From assembly GCF_000599605.1 (NCBI RefSeq), contig NZ_KK082668.1, positions 210,210-274,209 on the forward strand: a DNA stretch of 64,000 nucleotides, written 5' to 3'. A program made the translations under genes and the position numbers. Below the pieces are notes generated by a model that ran no database searches, was not told where the DNA came from, and saw nothing but the letters and a program-made list of their open reading frames with translations. This document shows, in pieces, positions 24,928 to 33,514 of this stretch. Position 1 is the stretch's first letter, and each line of letters begins with the position of its first letter. The stretch comes from Prevotella sp. HJM029 (GTDB taxonomy: Bacteria; Bacteroidota; Bacteroidia; Bacteroidales; Bacteroidaceae).

Positions 24928-26307
24928 CTATGATTTCTGATTAATAATCTGTGCGATTTGTGGCACGTCATTATCTAAATTCCCGGCACCTAAAATCACC
25001 AACACATCGGTATCGTGTTGCTTTACAAACTCCAATACGTCTTTCTTTTCAATGAGATGCTTCTCTACGCCAGCGGCTAAGTTGTCGTAGATGAGCTTAC
25101 TCGTCACGCCTTCGATAGGGGCTTCGCGTGCAGGATAAATCTCAGTGAGCACCACTTCATCGAAGTTGCTCAGCGCATGTGCAAAGTCTTGGTAGAAATC
25201 ACGTGTGCGGGTGTAGAGGTGAGGCTGAAAAATAGCCGTAATCTTTCGGTTGGGAAAGAGCTCTTTCAAGCTCTTAGCACTTTGTAATACCTCTTTGGGA
25301 TGATGGCCATAATCAGATAACAGCACATGCTTGTCGTTCTTAATTTTGAAATCAAAGCGTCGGTCTACACCGCTATATGTGCGCATGCCATACCGCAACT
25401 CTTCTGCTGTGCAGCCATTGAGCTGTGCAATTGCCATAGCAGCCACGCTATTTTCAATGTTGATGGGGATGGGTTGGCCTAAGCTGATGCCACGAACCAT
25501 TTCTACGGGCGACACGAAATCAAATGTAATCTCACCATTCTGAATTACAATATTCTCAGCGTGAAAATCACCCTTATCTCGGCTATAGCTATACACTTTC
25601 ACACCTTCTTGCACATGTTCTCGCATGGCTAAGTCGGTGTGCAGCACCAAAGCGCCATCAGGTTGAATGAGTTCGGTGTAATGACGAAAGCTCTCCAAGT
25701 AAGCCTCTTCTGTGCCATAGATGTCTAAATGGTCGGCATCTGTTGAGGTGATAACACTCATCCAGGGGCGAAGCCAGTGGAAACTGCGGTCAAACTCGTC
25801 GGCCTCTATCACCACAAAGTCGCTGGTGTCAGAAAGGATATAGTTTGTGCCATAGTTCTTAGAGATACCGCCTAAGAAAGCATTACAGTCCAAATGGCTC
25901 TGGTGCATGATGTGTGCACACATCGTAGAGGTGGTGGTTTTGCCATGTGTTCCAGCAAAACATAGCCCACGATGTGCTTGTGTTAAGCGTCCCAATACCT
26001 GCGCACGCTTCTCTACTTCAAAGCCATTTTCTTGGAAAAACACCAACTCTTTGTGCTGTGAAGGAACGGCAGGAGTGTAGACAACCAAAGTGGTTTCGGG
26101 GTTCTTACAAGCGTGGGGAATTTCGGCAACATCTTCTTCATAGTGTATCACCATACCTTCTTTTTCAAGTTGATGGGTGAGATTTGATGGCGTTTTGTCA
26201 TAGCCAGCAACCACTAAACCACGCTTCATAAAATAGCGTGCTATTGCACTCATACCGATACCTCCGGCACCAATAAAGTAAACTGCTTTAATGTCTTTTA
26301 ATTCCAT
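24928..26307 (-). CDS. murC: UDP-N-acetylmuramate--L-alanine ligase
   Basis: A 459-residue Mur ligase that adds L-Ala to UDP-MurNAc in the cytoplasm. YFIGAGGIGMSAIARYFMKR (about 11-30) is the UDP-binding N-domain, FAGTHGKTTTSTMCAHIM (about 117-134) the ATP loop, and VIEADEFDRSF (about 167-177) the metal-binding region. LSDYGHHPKEVLQSA and ILGAGNLDNDVPQIA lie in the C-terminal domain. It directly abuts murG, with no intervening base, and is followed by ftsQ after 15 bases. Confidence 0.97.
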   Translation of the reverse strand: MELKDIKAVYFIGAGGIGMSAIARYFMKRGLVVAGYDKTPSNLTHQLEKEGMVIHYEEDVAEIPHACKNPETTLVVYTPAVPSQHKELVFFQENGFEVEKRAQVLGRLTQAHRGLCFAGTHGKTTTSTMCAHIMHQSHLDCNAFLGGISKNYGTNYILSDTSDFVVIEADEFDRSFHWLRPWMSVITSTDADHLDIYGTEEAYLESFRHYTELIQPDGALVLHTDLAMREHVQEGVKVYSYSRDKGDFHAENIVIQNGEITFDFVSPVEMVRGISLGQPIPINIENSVAAMAIAQLNGCTAEELRYGMRTYSGVDRRFDFKIKNDKHVLLSDYGHHPKEVLQSAKSLKELFPNRKITAIFQPHLYTRTRDFYQDFAHALSNFDEVVLTEIYPAREAPIEGVTSKLIYDNLAAGVEKHLIEKKDVLEFVKQHDTDVLVILGAGNLDNDVPQIAQIINQKS

Positions 26308-27414
26308 CTATTGCAAAGCTAATCGGATTACCTCATCTGCAATGACGTCTGCAGCATTGTTTAATCCGAGTTTTAATATGTTTTCTTCTAAATGTTTCAG
26401 TTGTTCGCCATCGTGAACTGCCTCAATGGCTGTTGATAAAAGCACATCGGGTGCTTCGCTATCTTTTACGTAAATAGCCGCGCTCTTATTCACTAAGGCC
26501 ATCGCATTCTTAGTTTGATGATCCTCAGCCACATTGGGTGAAGGTACTAAGATAACAGCCTTTCCTATCAAACAGAACTCACTGATGCTGCTGGCACCTG
26601 CTCTGCTGATGACAAGGTCTGCGGCTTTGTAGGCGTCACCCATGTCAGCAATGAAGTCCATTACCTTTAAATTGGGCAGATGGTGACCTTCAAGTTGTTG
26701 CAAAATCTGCTGATAATAAATCTTACCCGTTTGCCAAATGAATTGAACATCGCTATTTTTTATCATGTCGAGGTGGCTCAACATGCTCTCGTTGAGCGTG
26801 CGAGCACCTAAACTTCCACCCACTAACAAAATCGTTTTCTTTTGTTCGTCCAATCCAAACTTTGCTTTGGCTTCAGCTTTTGTGAGCGAAATGTTAAGCA
26901 CATTCTGCCGGACAGGATTGCCCGTCATAATAATTTTATCTGCAGGGAAGAAGCGTTCCATACCTTCATAAGCAACACATATCTTCGAAGCTTTCTTTGA
27001 TAAAAGCTTATTGGTTACGCCAGCATAGGAGTTTTGCTCTTGGATTAAGCAGGGGATACCTTTCGATGCGCACACGTTCAGCGTGGGACCACTGGCATAT
27101 CCACCAACACCTACAGCCACCATAGGCTTGAAATCACGAATGATTTTCTTTGCCATACGTTGACTCTTCCATATCTTGTAGAGCACAATAACATTCTTGA
27201 GCAAGTGCTTTCTATCGAAACCTGCAATGGGAAGTCCTTTGATTTCATAGCCTGCAGCGGGCACTCTTTGCATCTCCATTCTGCCCAATGCCCCTACAAA
27301 CAATAACTTTGCATCAGGACGCTTGGCTTTAATGGCGTTAGCAATCGATATGGCTGGGAAGATGTGTCCACCCGTACCGCCACCACTAATGATAACTCTT
27401 AATTCTTGCTCCAT
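26308..27414 (-). CDS. murG: MurG GlcNAc transferase (lipid II synthesis)
   Basis: A 368-residue GT28 enzyme that transfers GlcNAc to lipid I at the inner face of the membrane. The N-terminal IISGGGTGGHIFPAISIANA (about residues 8-27), GGYASGPTLNVCASKGIP and the UDP-GlcNAc-binding LVISRAGASSISEFCLIGKA (about 266-285) are all present. It is separated from ftsW by an unusually long 391-base gap containing a 22-bp repeat array and a -7 element, so it may have its own promoter. Confidence 0.97.
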   Translation of the reverse strand: MEQELRVIISGGGTGGHIFPAISIANAIKAKRPDAKLLFVGALGRMEMQRVPAAGYEIKGLPIAGFDRKHLLKNVIVLYKIWKSQRMAKKIIRDFKPMVAVGVGGYASGPTLNVCASKGIPCLIQEQNSYAGVTNKLLSKKASKICVAYEGMERFFPADKIIMTGNPVRQNVLNISLTKAEAKAKFGLDEQKKTILLVGGSLGARTLNESMLSHLDMIKNSDVQFIWQTGKIYYQQILQQLEGHHLPNLKVMDFIADMGDAYKAADLVISRAGASSISEFCLIGKAVILVPSPNVAEDHQTKNAMALVNKSAAIYVKDSEAPDVLLSTAIEAVHDGEQLKHLEENILKLGLNNAADVIADEVIRLALQ

Positions 27415-27438
27415 TACTCCTTGTTTTTTATATCATTG

Positions 27439-27446
27439 CAAAAGTA
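27439..27446 (-). promoter_or_regulatory. -7 element upstream of murG
   Basis: TACTTTTG on the minus strand, 24 bases before the murG ATG. There is no clear -33 TTTG. It would give the murG-to-ftsZ segment an internal promoter. Confidence 0.4.
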
Positions 27447-27539
27447 ATCATTTTTTTTAGTTCTTACTTACTTTGCCGTCTATTAATTGTTAAATAGAAT
27501 CCAGCAAATGCATGCTTTATTCAAATGAGTGAGTGGCTC

Positions 27540-27759
27540 CATCGTGGCATTTGTTGCACATTCGTAGGAGCCTTTGTTGGCATATTTGCAAGCTTTCTCC
27601 CTATGGGATGATAAGACTTTGTTTCTCAGTGGGTGATGGTGGGTCAAGTAATGTGGACAACATTATCATGCAATCTCATTGCAATTTAGTAGCAATCTCT
27701 ATGAGATTATATGCTAAAGTAGCCCACTTTTTCAGCCTTGATGTAGTACCTGTCGTCAG
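27540..27759. repeat. 22-bp-period degenerate tandem array D (ftsW-murG gap)
   Basis: The clearest units start at 27650, 27672, 27694 and 27716, with cores AATGTGGACAACATT, AATCTCATTGCAATT, AATCTCTATGAGATT and AAAGTAGCCCACTTT. The first and third are dyads with different arm sequences (AATGT/ACATT, AATCTC/GAGATT). Weaker units extend in phase back to about 27540, and one more follows to 27759. The latter (ATGTAGTACCTGTCGTC) resembles the first unit of array E (ATGTAGCTGTCGTC). No gene is credible here; a plus-strand 82-codon frame at 27533 runs across the repeats. Confidence 0.7.
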
Positions 27760-27805
27760 CAGCTCTTTGCTATGGCAATAGGATTGCTTGAATGGTGGGA
27801 ACAAG

Positions 27806-29065
27806 TTAGCTAACCTTAGCCTTTACAGGTTCACTTTCTCCCCGCTTTTTAGCAGAGCGACTCACGCTTAAAATCACACCCACATAGATGCAATTAATAA
27901 CCGAAGAGGTACCGCCTTTACTGATAAGGGGAAGGGGTTGCCCTGTGACAGGCACGATTCCTACAGCCACACACATGTTAAACAGGGCTTGGGTTACTAA
28001 CAATAAGGCTAACCCCATGGCCAAAAGTGCAGGAAAATAGTTTTCACAACGGCTGGCTATACGTCCTGTTCTGAAGAGTAGCATGATGTATAGTCCTGCG
28101 ACAAACACGGCTCCTTCAATGCCCAACTCTTCAATAATGATCGCATAAATGAAGTCAGAGAAGGCTTGTGAGAGGAAATCGCGTTCCACACTGTTACCAG
28201 GTCCTTTACCCACAATGTTAGAAGATGCAATGGCTATGTTGGCATGTGCCACTTGTGCATCTTTATCTAAGTCTACATCTTGTGGGGCAATCTCTTTGTG
28301 GTTGGCAAATTTGTCGATGCGTGATTTCCACGTATCTGCGCGGTGAAAGATTTTACCAAATAGGCCTTCCTCCCGCGAATCGGTTTGTGTTTGCTCCGTT
28401 AAAACCTTGTCATTGTCTTCATTCTGAGTGTCTTTGCCCACTAACATAACGCCAGCAAACACCAAAAGCAAACCTAAGACAACCACACCCATCAACTTCC
28501 CAATTTGGCGCATGGGCACTCTTCCTATCGACATCATCATCAACACCACCAAACTAAGCAATGCTGCGGTAGATAAATTCTCTAATGCAATGAGTGGAAT
28601 GATGAGGAAACAAATGCCCAAGATGTATTTAAAGGCAATCTTGTCGGCACCATGGTCGGTTTGAAGTGCACTTAAAATCTGTGCAGTGGCCAACACTACG
28701 GTGCCTTTTGCAATCTCTGAAGGCTGGAATTGTATGCCTACAAAGTTCACCCATCGTTGTGCTCCGTTGGTCGATTGTCCAGCAACAATCACCCAAAGCA
28801 AGGTGAAGACCGAGAGAATAATGAAAAAAGGTGTTGCAATTTTGAAATATTTGCACTGAAGGTTGAGCACCACAACCATGCTAACGAAGCCAAAGATGAG
28901 GATGCCTATGTGCTTGATGAGAGGTGAAAAATAGCTACCTCCTTTGTAAGTTAATTCGGATGAAGCCGAAAAAACCTCTACAATCGAGATGATACAAAGG
29001 AAGAAGAAGATCATCCATATCACCTTATCACCTTTAAAAATGTTTCCAAATGTTTTGCTGTCCAT
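27806..29065 (-). CDS. ftsW: FtsW, SEDS-family septal peptidoglycan polymerase
   Basis: A 419-residue SEDS protein with about ten transmembrane helices; it polymerises lipid II at the septum together with the FtsI transpeptidase. Family marks include NGAQRWVNFVGIQFQPSEIA (about residues 99-118) and the C-terminal GQPLPLISKGGTSSVIN. The large extracytoplasmic loop (about 215-285) is polar and carries the catalytic-loop region. Division rather than elongation function is inferred from its place between murD and murG. It lies 162 bases downstream of murD. Confidence 0.94.
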   Translation of the reverse strand: MDSKTFGNIFKGDKVIWMIFFFLCIISIVEVFSASSELTYKGGSYFSPLIKHIGILIFGFVSMVVVLNLQCKYFKIATPFFIILSVFTLLWVIVAGQSTNGAQRWVNFVGIQFQPSEIAKGTVVLATAQILSALQTDHGADKIAFKYILGICFLIIPLIALENLSTAALLSLVVLMMMSIGRVPMRQIGKLMGVVVLGLLLVFAGVMLVGKDTQNEDNDKVLTEQTQTDSREEGLFGKIFHRADTWKSRIDKFANHKEIAPQDVDLDKDAQVAHANIAIASSNIVGKGPGNSVERDFLSQAFSDFIYAIIIEELGIEGAVFVAGLYIMLLFRTGRIASRCENYFPALLAMGLALLLVTQALFNMCVAVGIVPVTGQPLPLISKGGTSSVINCIYVGVILSVSRSAKKRGESEPVKAKVS

Positions 29066-29227
29066 TGCGTTGAATGTACTAAAAAGATTTTGGAAAGGCT
29101 GTAAAAGAGAACCTGTTTATTCCCTTTTCTACGCACCATCTGCAGCGTTCCATGAGTAGATGTGCCCTATACTTCTGCAAAAGAGTGGGTGAAACAGCCT
29201 TCGAATGTCCTTTTATAGCACTTTTCT

Positions 29228-30559
29228 CTATAAGTTTCTAACTAATGTTTTGAATTGTTCACCGCGATCTTCCATATTTTTAAAGAGGTCGAAGCTGGCA
29301 CAACAAGGGCTTAATAGCACCGTTTCTCCAGGCTTTGCCATCTCAAAGCAGGCTTTAACGCAGTCGCTCATGCTATGGGTATCGCGCACAGGAAGCCCTA
29401 AAGCGTCAAAATTGTCGTGCAATTTTTGGTTGTTTGCGCCTAAATAAACCAAGCCAACGCATCGCTCTTTCACCAAAGGTAATAAGGGTTTGTAGTCGTT
29501 ACCTTTATCTCTTCCTCCAAGAATAAGGATAGTTGGGGTTGTCATACTCTCCAAAGCATACCAGCAAGCATCGACATTTGTGGCCTTAGAGTCGTTGATA
29601 TATTGCACGTTATTCACCTTGCATACCTTCTCTAACCGATGCTCTACGCCAGGAAAGTCGCTTAAACCCTGGCGAATAATGTCGTGAGGTATGCCCACAA
29701 TATTGGCCGCTAAGCCTGCTGCTAAGCTGTTATAAAGGTTGTGCTTGCCGGTTAAGGATAGCTCGTTTTGAGGCATTTGGAACGTCGAAGGATAGGTCAA
29801 AGTGTATTGTTCTTGTTCGATATAGCCCACAACACCATTCTCTTTATGCTCTGCAAACGGATAGGCTTTTGCATGGACAGCATGCTTTTGCAACTCTTTT
29901 GCGATGACAGGGTCGTCCTTCCAATAGATAAAGCTGTCGGCTTGTGTTTGGTTTTGCAAAATCCTTAATTTGGCTTCGGCATAGTTTTCAAAACAATTGT
30001 CGTAGCGATCTAAGTGGTCGGGGGTGATATTCAGCAAGATAGCAACGTCAGCTTTGAACTGATACATGTTGTCTAATTGAAAACTACTGAGCTCAATCAC
30101 ATAGTATTCGTGGGGCGATTCAGCCACTTGTAGGGCCAAACTATGGCCGATATTACCGGCCAATCCCACGTCTAATCCCACCGTTTTAAAGATGTGATAG
30201 ATGAGCGATGTCGTAGTGGTTTTGCCGTTACTTCCCGTGATACACACCATTTTTGCATGCGTATAACGCCCCGCAAACTCTATTTCACTGATGATAGGTG
30301 TGCCTTGTTGCATGAGCTTTTGCACCATAGGAGCCTCTTTTGGAATGCCGGGACTCTTGATAATCTCGTCGGCATTGAGAATCTTTTCAGCCGTGTGTTG
30401 CCCCTCTTCCCATTCAATGTGGTGGTCATCGAGCAACTTTTTATAGGGTTCTTTGATGGCCGATAGGTCGGAAACAAATACATCAAACCCTTCTTTTTGG
30501 GCCAGAACGGCGGCTCCTGCGCCACTTTCTCCGCCACCTAATATAACGATTCTTTTCAT
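29228..30559 (-). CDS. murD: UDP-N-acetylmuramoyl-L-alanine--D-glutamate ligase
   Basis: A 443-residue Mur ligase that adds D-Glu to UDP-MurNAc-L-Ala. IVILGGGESGAGAAVLAQKE (about 4-23) is the N-domain, ITGSNGKTTTTSLIYHIF (about 108-125) the ATP loop, LNITPDHLDRYDN (about 177-189) the central signature and YINDSKATNVDACWYAL (about 316-332) the C-domain motif; ILILGGRDKGNDYKPL follows. It begins two bases after mraY. The 162-base gap to ftsW holds no recognisable feature. Confidence 0.97.
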   Translation of the reverse strand: MKRIVILGGGESGAGAAVLAQKEGFDVFVSDLSAIKEPYKKLLDDHHIEWEEGQHTAEKILNADEIIKSPGIPKEAPMVQKLMQQGTPIISEIEFAGRYTHAKMVCITGSNGKTTTTSLIYHIFKTVGLDVGLAGNIGHSLALQVAESPHEYYVIELSSFQLDNMYQFKADVAILLNITPDHLDRYDNCFENYAEAKLRILQNQTQADSFIYWKDDPVIAKELQKHAVHAKAYPFAEHKENGVVGYIEQEQYTLTYPSTFQMPQNELSLTGKHNLYNSLAAGLAANIVGIPHDIIRQGLSDFPGVEHRLEKVCKVNNVQYINDSKATNVDACWYALESMTTPTILILGGRDKGNDYKPLLPLVKERCVGLVYLGANNQKLHDNFDALGLPVRDTHSMSDCVKACFEMAKPGETVLLSPCCASFDLFKNMEDRGEQFKTLVRNL

Positions 30560-30561
30560 TG

Positions 30562-31827
30562 TTATCTAATCTTTAATGTGATAATGGTGAGTGCTGCCAA
30601 GATAATGGTAATGACCCAAAAGCGTAAAGTGATTTTCGCTTCGTGCTTAGCACTATGAGGAGCGGTAATCAGATAGTGGCAATCGGGATCCAATTGGTCG
30701 TCGGTTACGCGGAAATTATCATGTATCGGCGTTCGTTTGAAGATGCGTTGTTTCAATCCTTTATGCTTACCTATCTTATAATAGTACACCTGAAGGATGA
30801 CACTTAAGCTCTCAACGAAGAAGATTCCACAGAGGATTGGCAGCAAAAGCTCTTTGTGAATGATGATTGCACTCACTGCAATGATGCCACCAATGGTAAG
30901 CGATCCGGTGTCACCCATGAACACTTGTGCAGGATAAGCATTGTACCACAAGAAGCCAATCAACGCGCCAATGAAGGCGCACATGAAGACAACTATTTCT
31001 TCGGATTGCGGAATATACATGATATTTAAGTAGGCTGCGAATTGAATATGACTGCTCACATAGGCCAAAATGCCGATAACAACCCCGATAATAGCCGAGT
31101 TCCCGGCACACATTCCATCCATTCCATCGTTTAAATTGGCACCATTGCTCACGGCGGTTACAACGACAATGGTCATCACAACAAACAAAATCCAGCCTGC
31201 TGCAACCTTGTGTTTGCCGCAAAAACTCATGAGATTGCTGTAACTCAGGTTATGACCTTTGACGAAAGGAATGGTTGTTTTGAGCGATTTATGGGCTTCA
31301 CTGCGATGCTTTACGATGACATTCTCTTGCCGTTCTATGGCGATATTCTCATTCATTTTCACATCGGGCGAGGCCCAAAGCACTAAACCTACAATCAAAC
31401 CTATGCCCACTTGTCCCACGATTTTGTACTTGCCTTTCAGCCCTTCTTTATCGCGTTTGAAGATTTTGATATAGTCATCCATACCGCCAAGAAAGCCCAA
31501 CCACACCGTAGTGATAACCATTAAGATGAGGTAGATGTTGCGCAAACGTCCTAAAAGCAGCACGGGAACCAAGATAGACAGAATGATAATGACGCCACCC
31601 ATCGATGGAACTCCAATCTTTTTCACGCCGAAAGGGTCGATCGTGGCGTCGCGTTGGGTCTCGGTTATTTGCTTCTTCTTGAGGTATTTGATGAAGCGTT
31701 CGCCAAACCATGCCGATATAACCAACGACAAAATTAAGGCTAACAGCGACCGGAAGGAGATGTAACCCCAGATATGGGAGCCGCTGATGCCGTATTGTTC
31801 TAAGAACCTAAAGAGATAGTATAACAT
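30562..31827 (-). CDS. mraY: Phospho-MurNAc-pentapeptide translocase
   Basis: A 421-residue integral membrane enzyme with about ten helices that moves phospho-MurNAc-pentapeptide onto undecaprenyl phosphate, making lipid I. GVPSMGGVIIILSILVP (about 72-88), the catalytic aspartate pair in WLGFLGGMDDYIKIFKRDK (about 108-126) and SNGANLNDGMDGMCAGNSAI (about 221-240) are diagnostic. An extra polar loop of about 50 residues near 155-205 is typical of Bacteroidetes MraY. A 211-base gap with a 22-bp array separates it from murE. Confidence 0.97.
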   Translation of the reverse strand: MLYYLFRFLEQYGISGSHIWGYISFRSLLALILSLVISAWFGERFIKYLKKKQITETQRDATIDPFGVKKIGVPSMGGVIIILSILVPVLLLGRLRNIYLILMVITTVWLGFLGGMDDYIKIFKRDKEGLKGKYKIVGQVGIGLIVGLVLWASPDVKMNENIAIERQENVIVKHRSEAHKSLKTTIPFVKGHNLSYSNLMSFCGKHKVAAGWILFVVMTIVVVTAVSNGANLNDGMDGMCAGNSAIIGVVIGILAYVSSHIQFAAYLNIMYIPQSEEIVVFMCAFIGALIGFLWYNAYPAQVFMGDTGSLTIGGIIAVSAIIIHKELLLPILCGIFFVESLSVILQVYYYKIGKHKGLKQRIFKRTPIHDNFRVTDDQLDPDCHYLITAPHSAKHEAKITLRFWVITIILAALTIITLKIR

Positions 31828-31861
31828 GTTTTTTATTCGATTTTAACTGTGATGAAACAAG

Positions 31862-31993
31862 CGTTGCCAACGCATGGTGAAACTGTTGCGCAGAGATGGC
31901 CTCGCAATAAGTATCAAATCGTTTGGCAATTTGGCGCAAACTGTGGCGCAATATAGCCCATTTTACCCAGTAATATGGGCCACTTTTTGAGAT
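31862..31993. repeat. 22-bp-period degenerate tandem array C (murE-mraY gap)
   Basis: Four clean in-phase units start at 31906, 31928, 31950 and 31972, all beginning AAT. The 31906 unit (tail CAAATCGTTTGGC) matches units at 189 (CAAATTGTTTGGT) and 37392 (CAAAATCGTTTGC). The last two cores are AATATAGCCCATTTT and AATATGGGCCACTTT. Two weaker units extend back to 31862. GCAATAT (31948-31954) and ATATTGC (31992-31998) form an outer inverted repeat. The array begins 35 bases upstream of the mraY start. Confidence 0.7.
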
Positions 31994-32038
31994 ATTGCTA
32001 ACAGCTTCATTTCCAAACCATTGCAAACGTAAACAAGA

Positions 32039-33493
32039 TTACTGCTCTTTGAAGATGTCTTGCAGCACTTCTTTGTCGTCAAAATGGTGTTTCACGCCCT
32101 TGATTTCCTGATAGTTCTCGTGACCTTTTCCAGCTACAAGGATGACATCTCCTTTCTGTGCCATCATACAAGCCGTGCGAATTGCTTCGCGTCTGTCCAC
32201 GATAGCAAGCACCTTTTTCATTTGTTGTGGGTTCAAACCTGCGAGCATATCGTTGATAATGTCCTGCGGATCTTCAAAGCGTGGATTATCACTGGTGATG
32301 ATAACCTTGTCGCTTTGCTTCACAGCCTCTTGCGCCATGAGGGGACGTTTGCCCTTATCTCGGTTGCCACCTGCACCACAAACGGTGATGACATGGCCTT
32401 TCCCATTGAGCACTTCATGAATGGCTTTCAGCACATTTTCAAGTGCATCGGGTGTATGAGCATAGTCAACGATGGCTGTATAGCCCTCTTTTGAATGGAT
32501 AGGCTCAAGACGTCCGCTCACACTATGCAACGTACTCATGACCAAAAGAATCTCTTCTGGCGACTTACCTAACATGCGCGCAGCACCATAAACGGCCAAA
32601 AGGTTGCTTACATTGAACTTGCCGATGAACTGAACGCCCACCTCTCGGCCATCAATCTCAAGGTACATGCCTTCGAAATGACACTCTAAGATGCGTGCTT
32701 TGAAATCGGCTGGTGCTTGAACAGAGTAGGTTTTAACCGTGGCTTTGGTGTTCTGCACCATCACAAGTCCGTTCTTATCGTCGGCATTGGTAATGGCAAA
32801 AGCCTCTTTTGGCAGCCCATCAAAGAATGCTTTCTTTGCATTTCGATAGTTTTCAAACGTCTTATGATAGTCTAAATGGTCACGCGTGAGGTTGGTAAAC
32901 AAGCCTCCTGCAAAGGTCAAACCGCCGATACGCTTCTGATGAATGGCATGACTTGAACATTCCATAAAGGCATATTCGCAACCGGCAGCTACCATTTGGC
33001 TCAACAATTCATTGAGCTCAATGGGGTCGGGTGTGGTATGATCGGCCGGAATAGCTTCATCTTCGATGTAATTACATACGGTAGAGAGCAGTCCTACCTT
33101 ATAACCGAACTTGCGAAACATGTTATATAACAAAGTAGCGATAGTGGTTTTCCCATTCGTTCCTGTCACACCTACGAGCTTTAAGTGCTTAGATGGGTCA
33201 CCATAATATAAGGTAGCCACCTTGCCAACGGCATCTTCTGTGTCGGCAACCTGCACAAAAGTTACGCCTTTTGCTAAGGTTTGGGGCAAAGTTTCACACA
33301 AGATAGCTGTAGCACCTTGTTCAATAGCTTTGTCGATATACTGATGACCATCCACTTGTGTGCCCTTAACAGCCACGAAAAGATGTCCATGTTGAATCTT
33401 GCGTGAGTCGATATTCACGCCTTTAATCTCCATTTCTGCATCACCAATCACCTGCAAAGGCGTGATGTTGCGCAGCATTTCGTTTAATTTCAT
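32039..33493 (-). CDS. murE: UDP-MurNAc-tripeptide synthetase (meso-diaminopimelate-adding)
   Basis: A 484-residue Mur ligase adding the third stem residue. [20 protein letters not shown] (about 108-127) is the ATP loop, [14 protein letters not shown] (about 175-188) part of the carbamylated-lysine region, and [16 protein letters not shown] (about 403-418) contains the DNPR motif that marks meso-diaminopimelate rather than lysine specificity. [12 protein letters not shown] closes the C-domain. It begins 21 bases after ftsI. No murF follows in the cluster. Confidence 0.97.
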   Translation of the reverse strand: MKLNEMLRNITPLQVIGDAEMEIKGVNIDSRKIQHGHLFVAVKGTQVDGHQYIDKAIEQGATAILCETLPQTLAKGVTFVQVADTEDAVGKVATLYYGDPSKHLKLVGVTGTNGKTTIATLLYNMFRKFGYKVGLLSTVCNYIEDEAIPADHTTPDPIELNELLSQMVAAGCEYAFMECSSHAIHQKRIGGLTFAGGLFTNLTRDHLDYHKTFENYRNAKKAFFDGLPKEAFAITNADDKNGLVMVQNTKATVKTYSVQAPADFKARILECHFEGMYLEIDGREVGVQFIGKFNVSNLLAVYGAARMLGKSPEEILLVMSTLHSVSGRLEPIHSKEGYTAIVDYAHTPDALENVLKAIHEVLNGKGHVITVCGAGGNRDKGKRPLMAQEAVKQSDKVIITSDNPRFEDPQDIINDMLAGLNPQQMKKVLAIVDRREAIRTACMMAQKGDVILVAGKGHENYQEIKGVKHHFDDKEVLQDIFKEQ

Positions 33494-33514
33494 ATCTTTA
33501 TTTCTATTGATGTT

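Noticed and set aside
27533-27781. 82-codon plus-strand frame in the ftsW-murG gap
   Set aside because: It lies over array D, has no family resemblance and points against all neighbouring genes.
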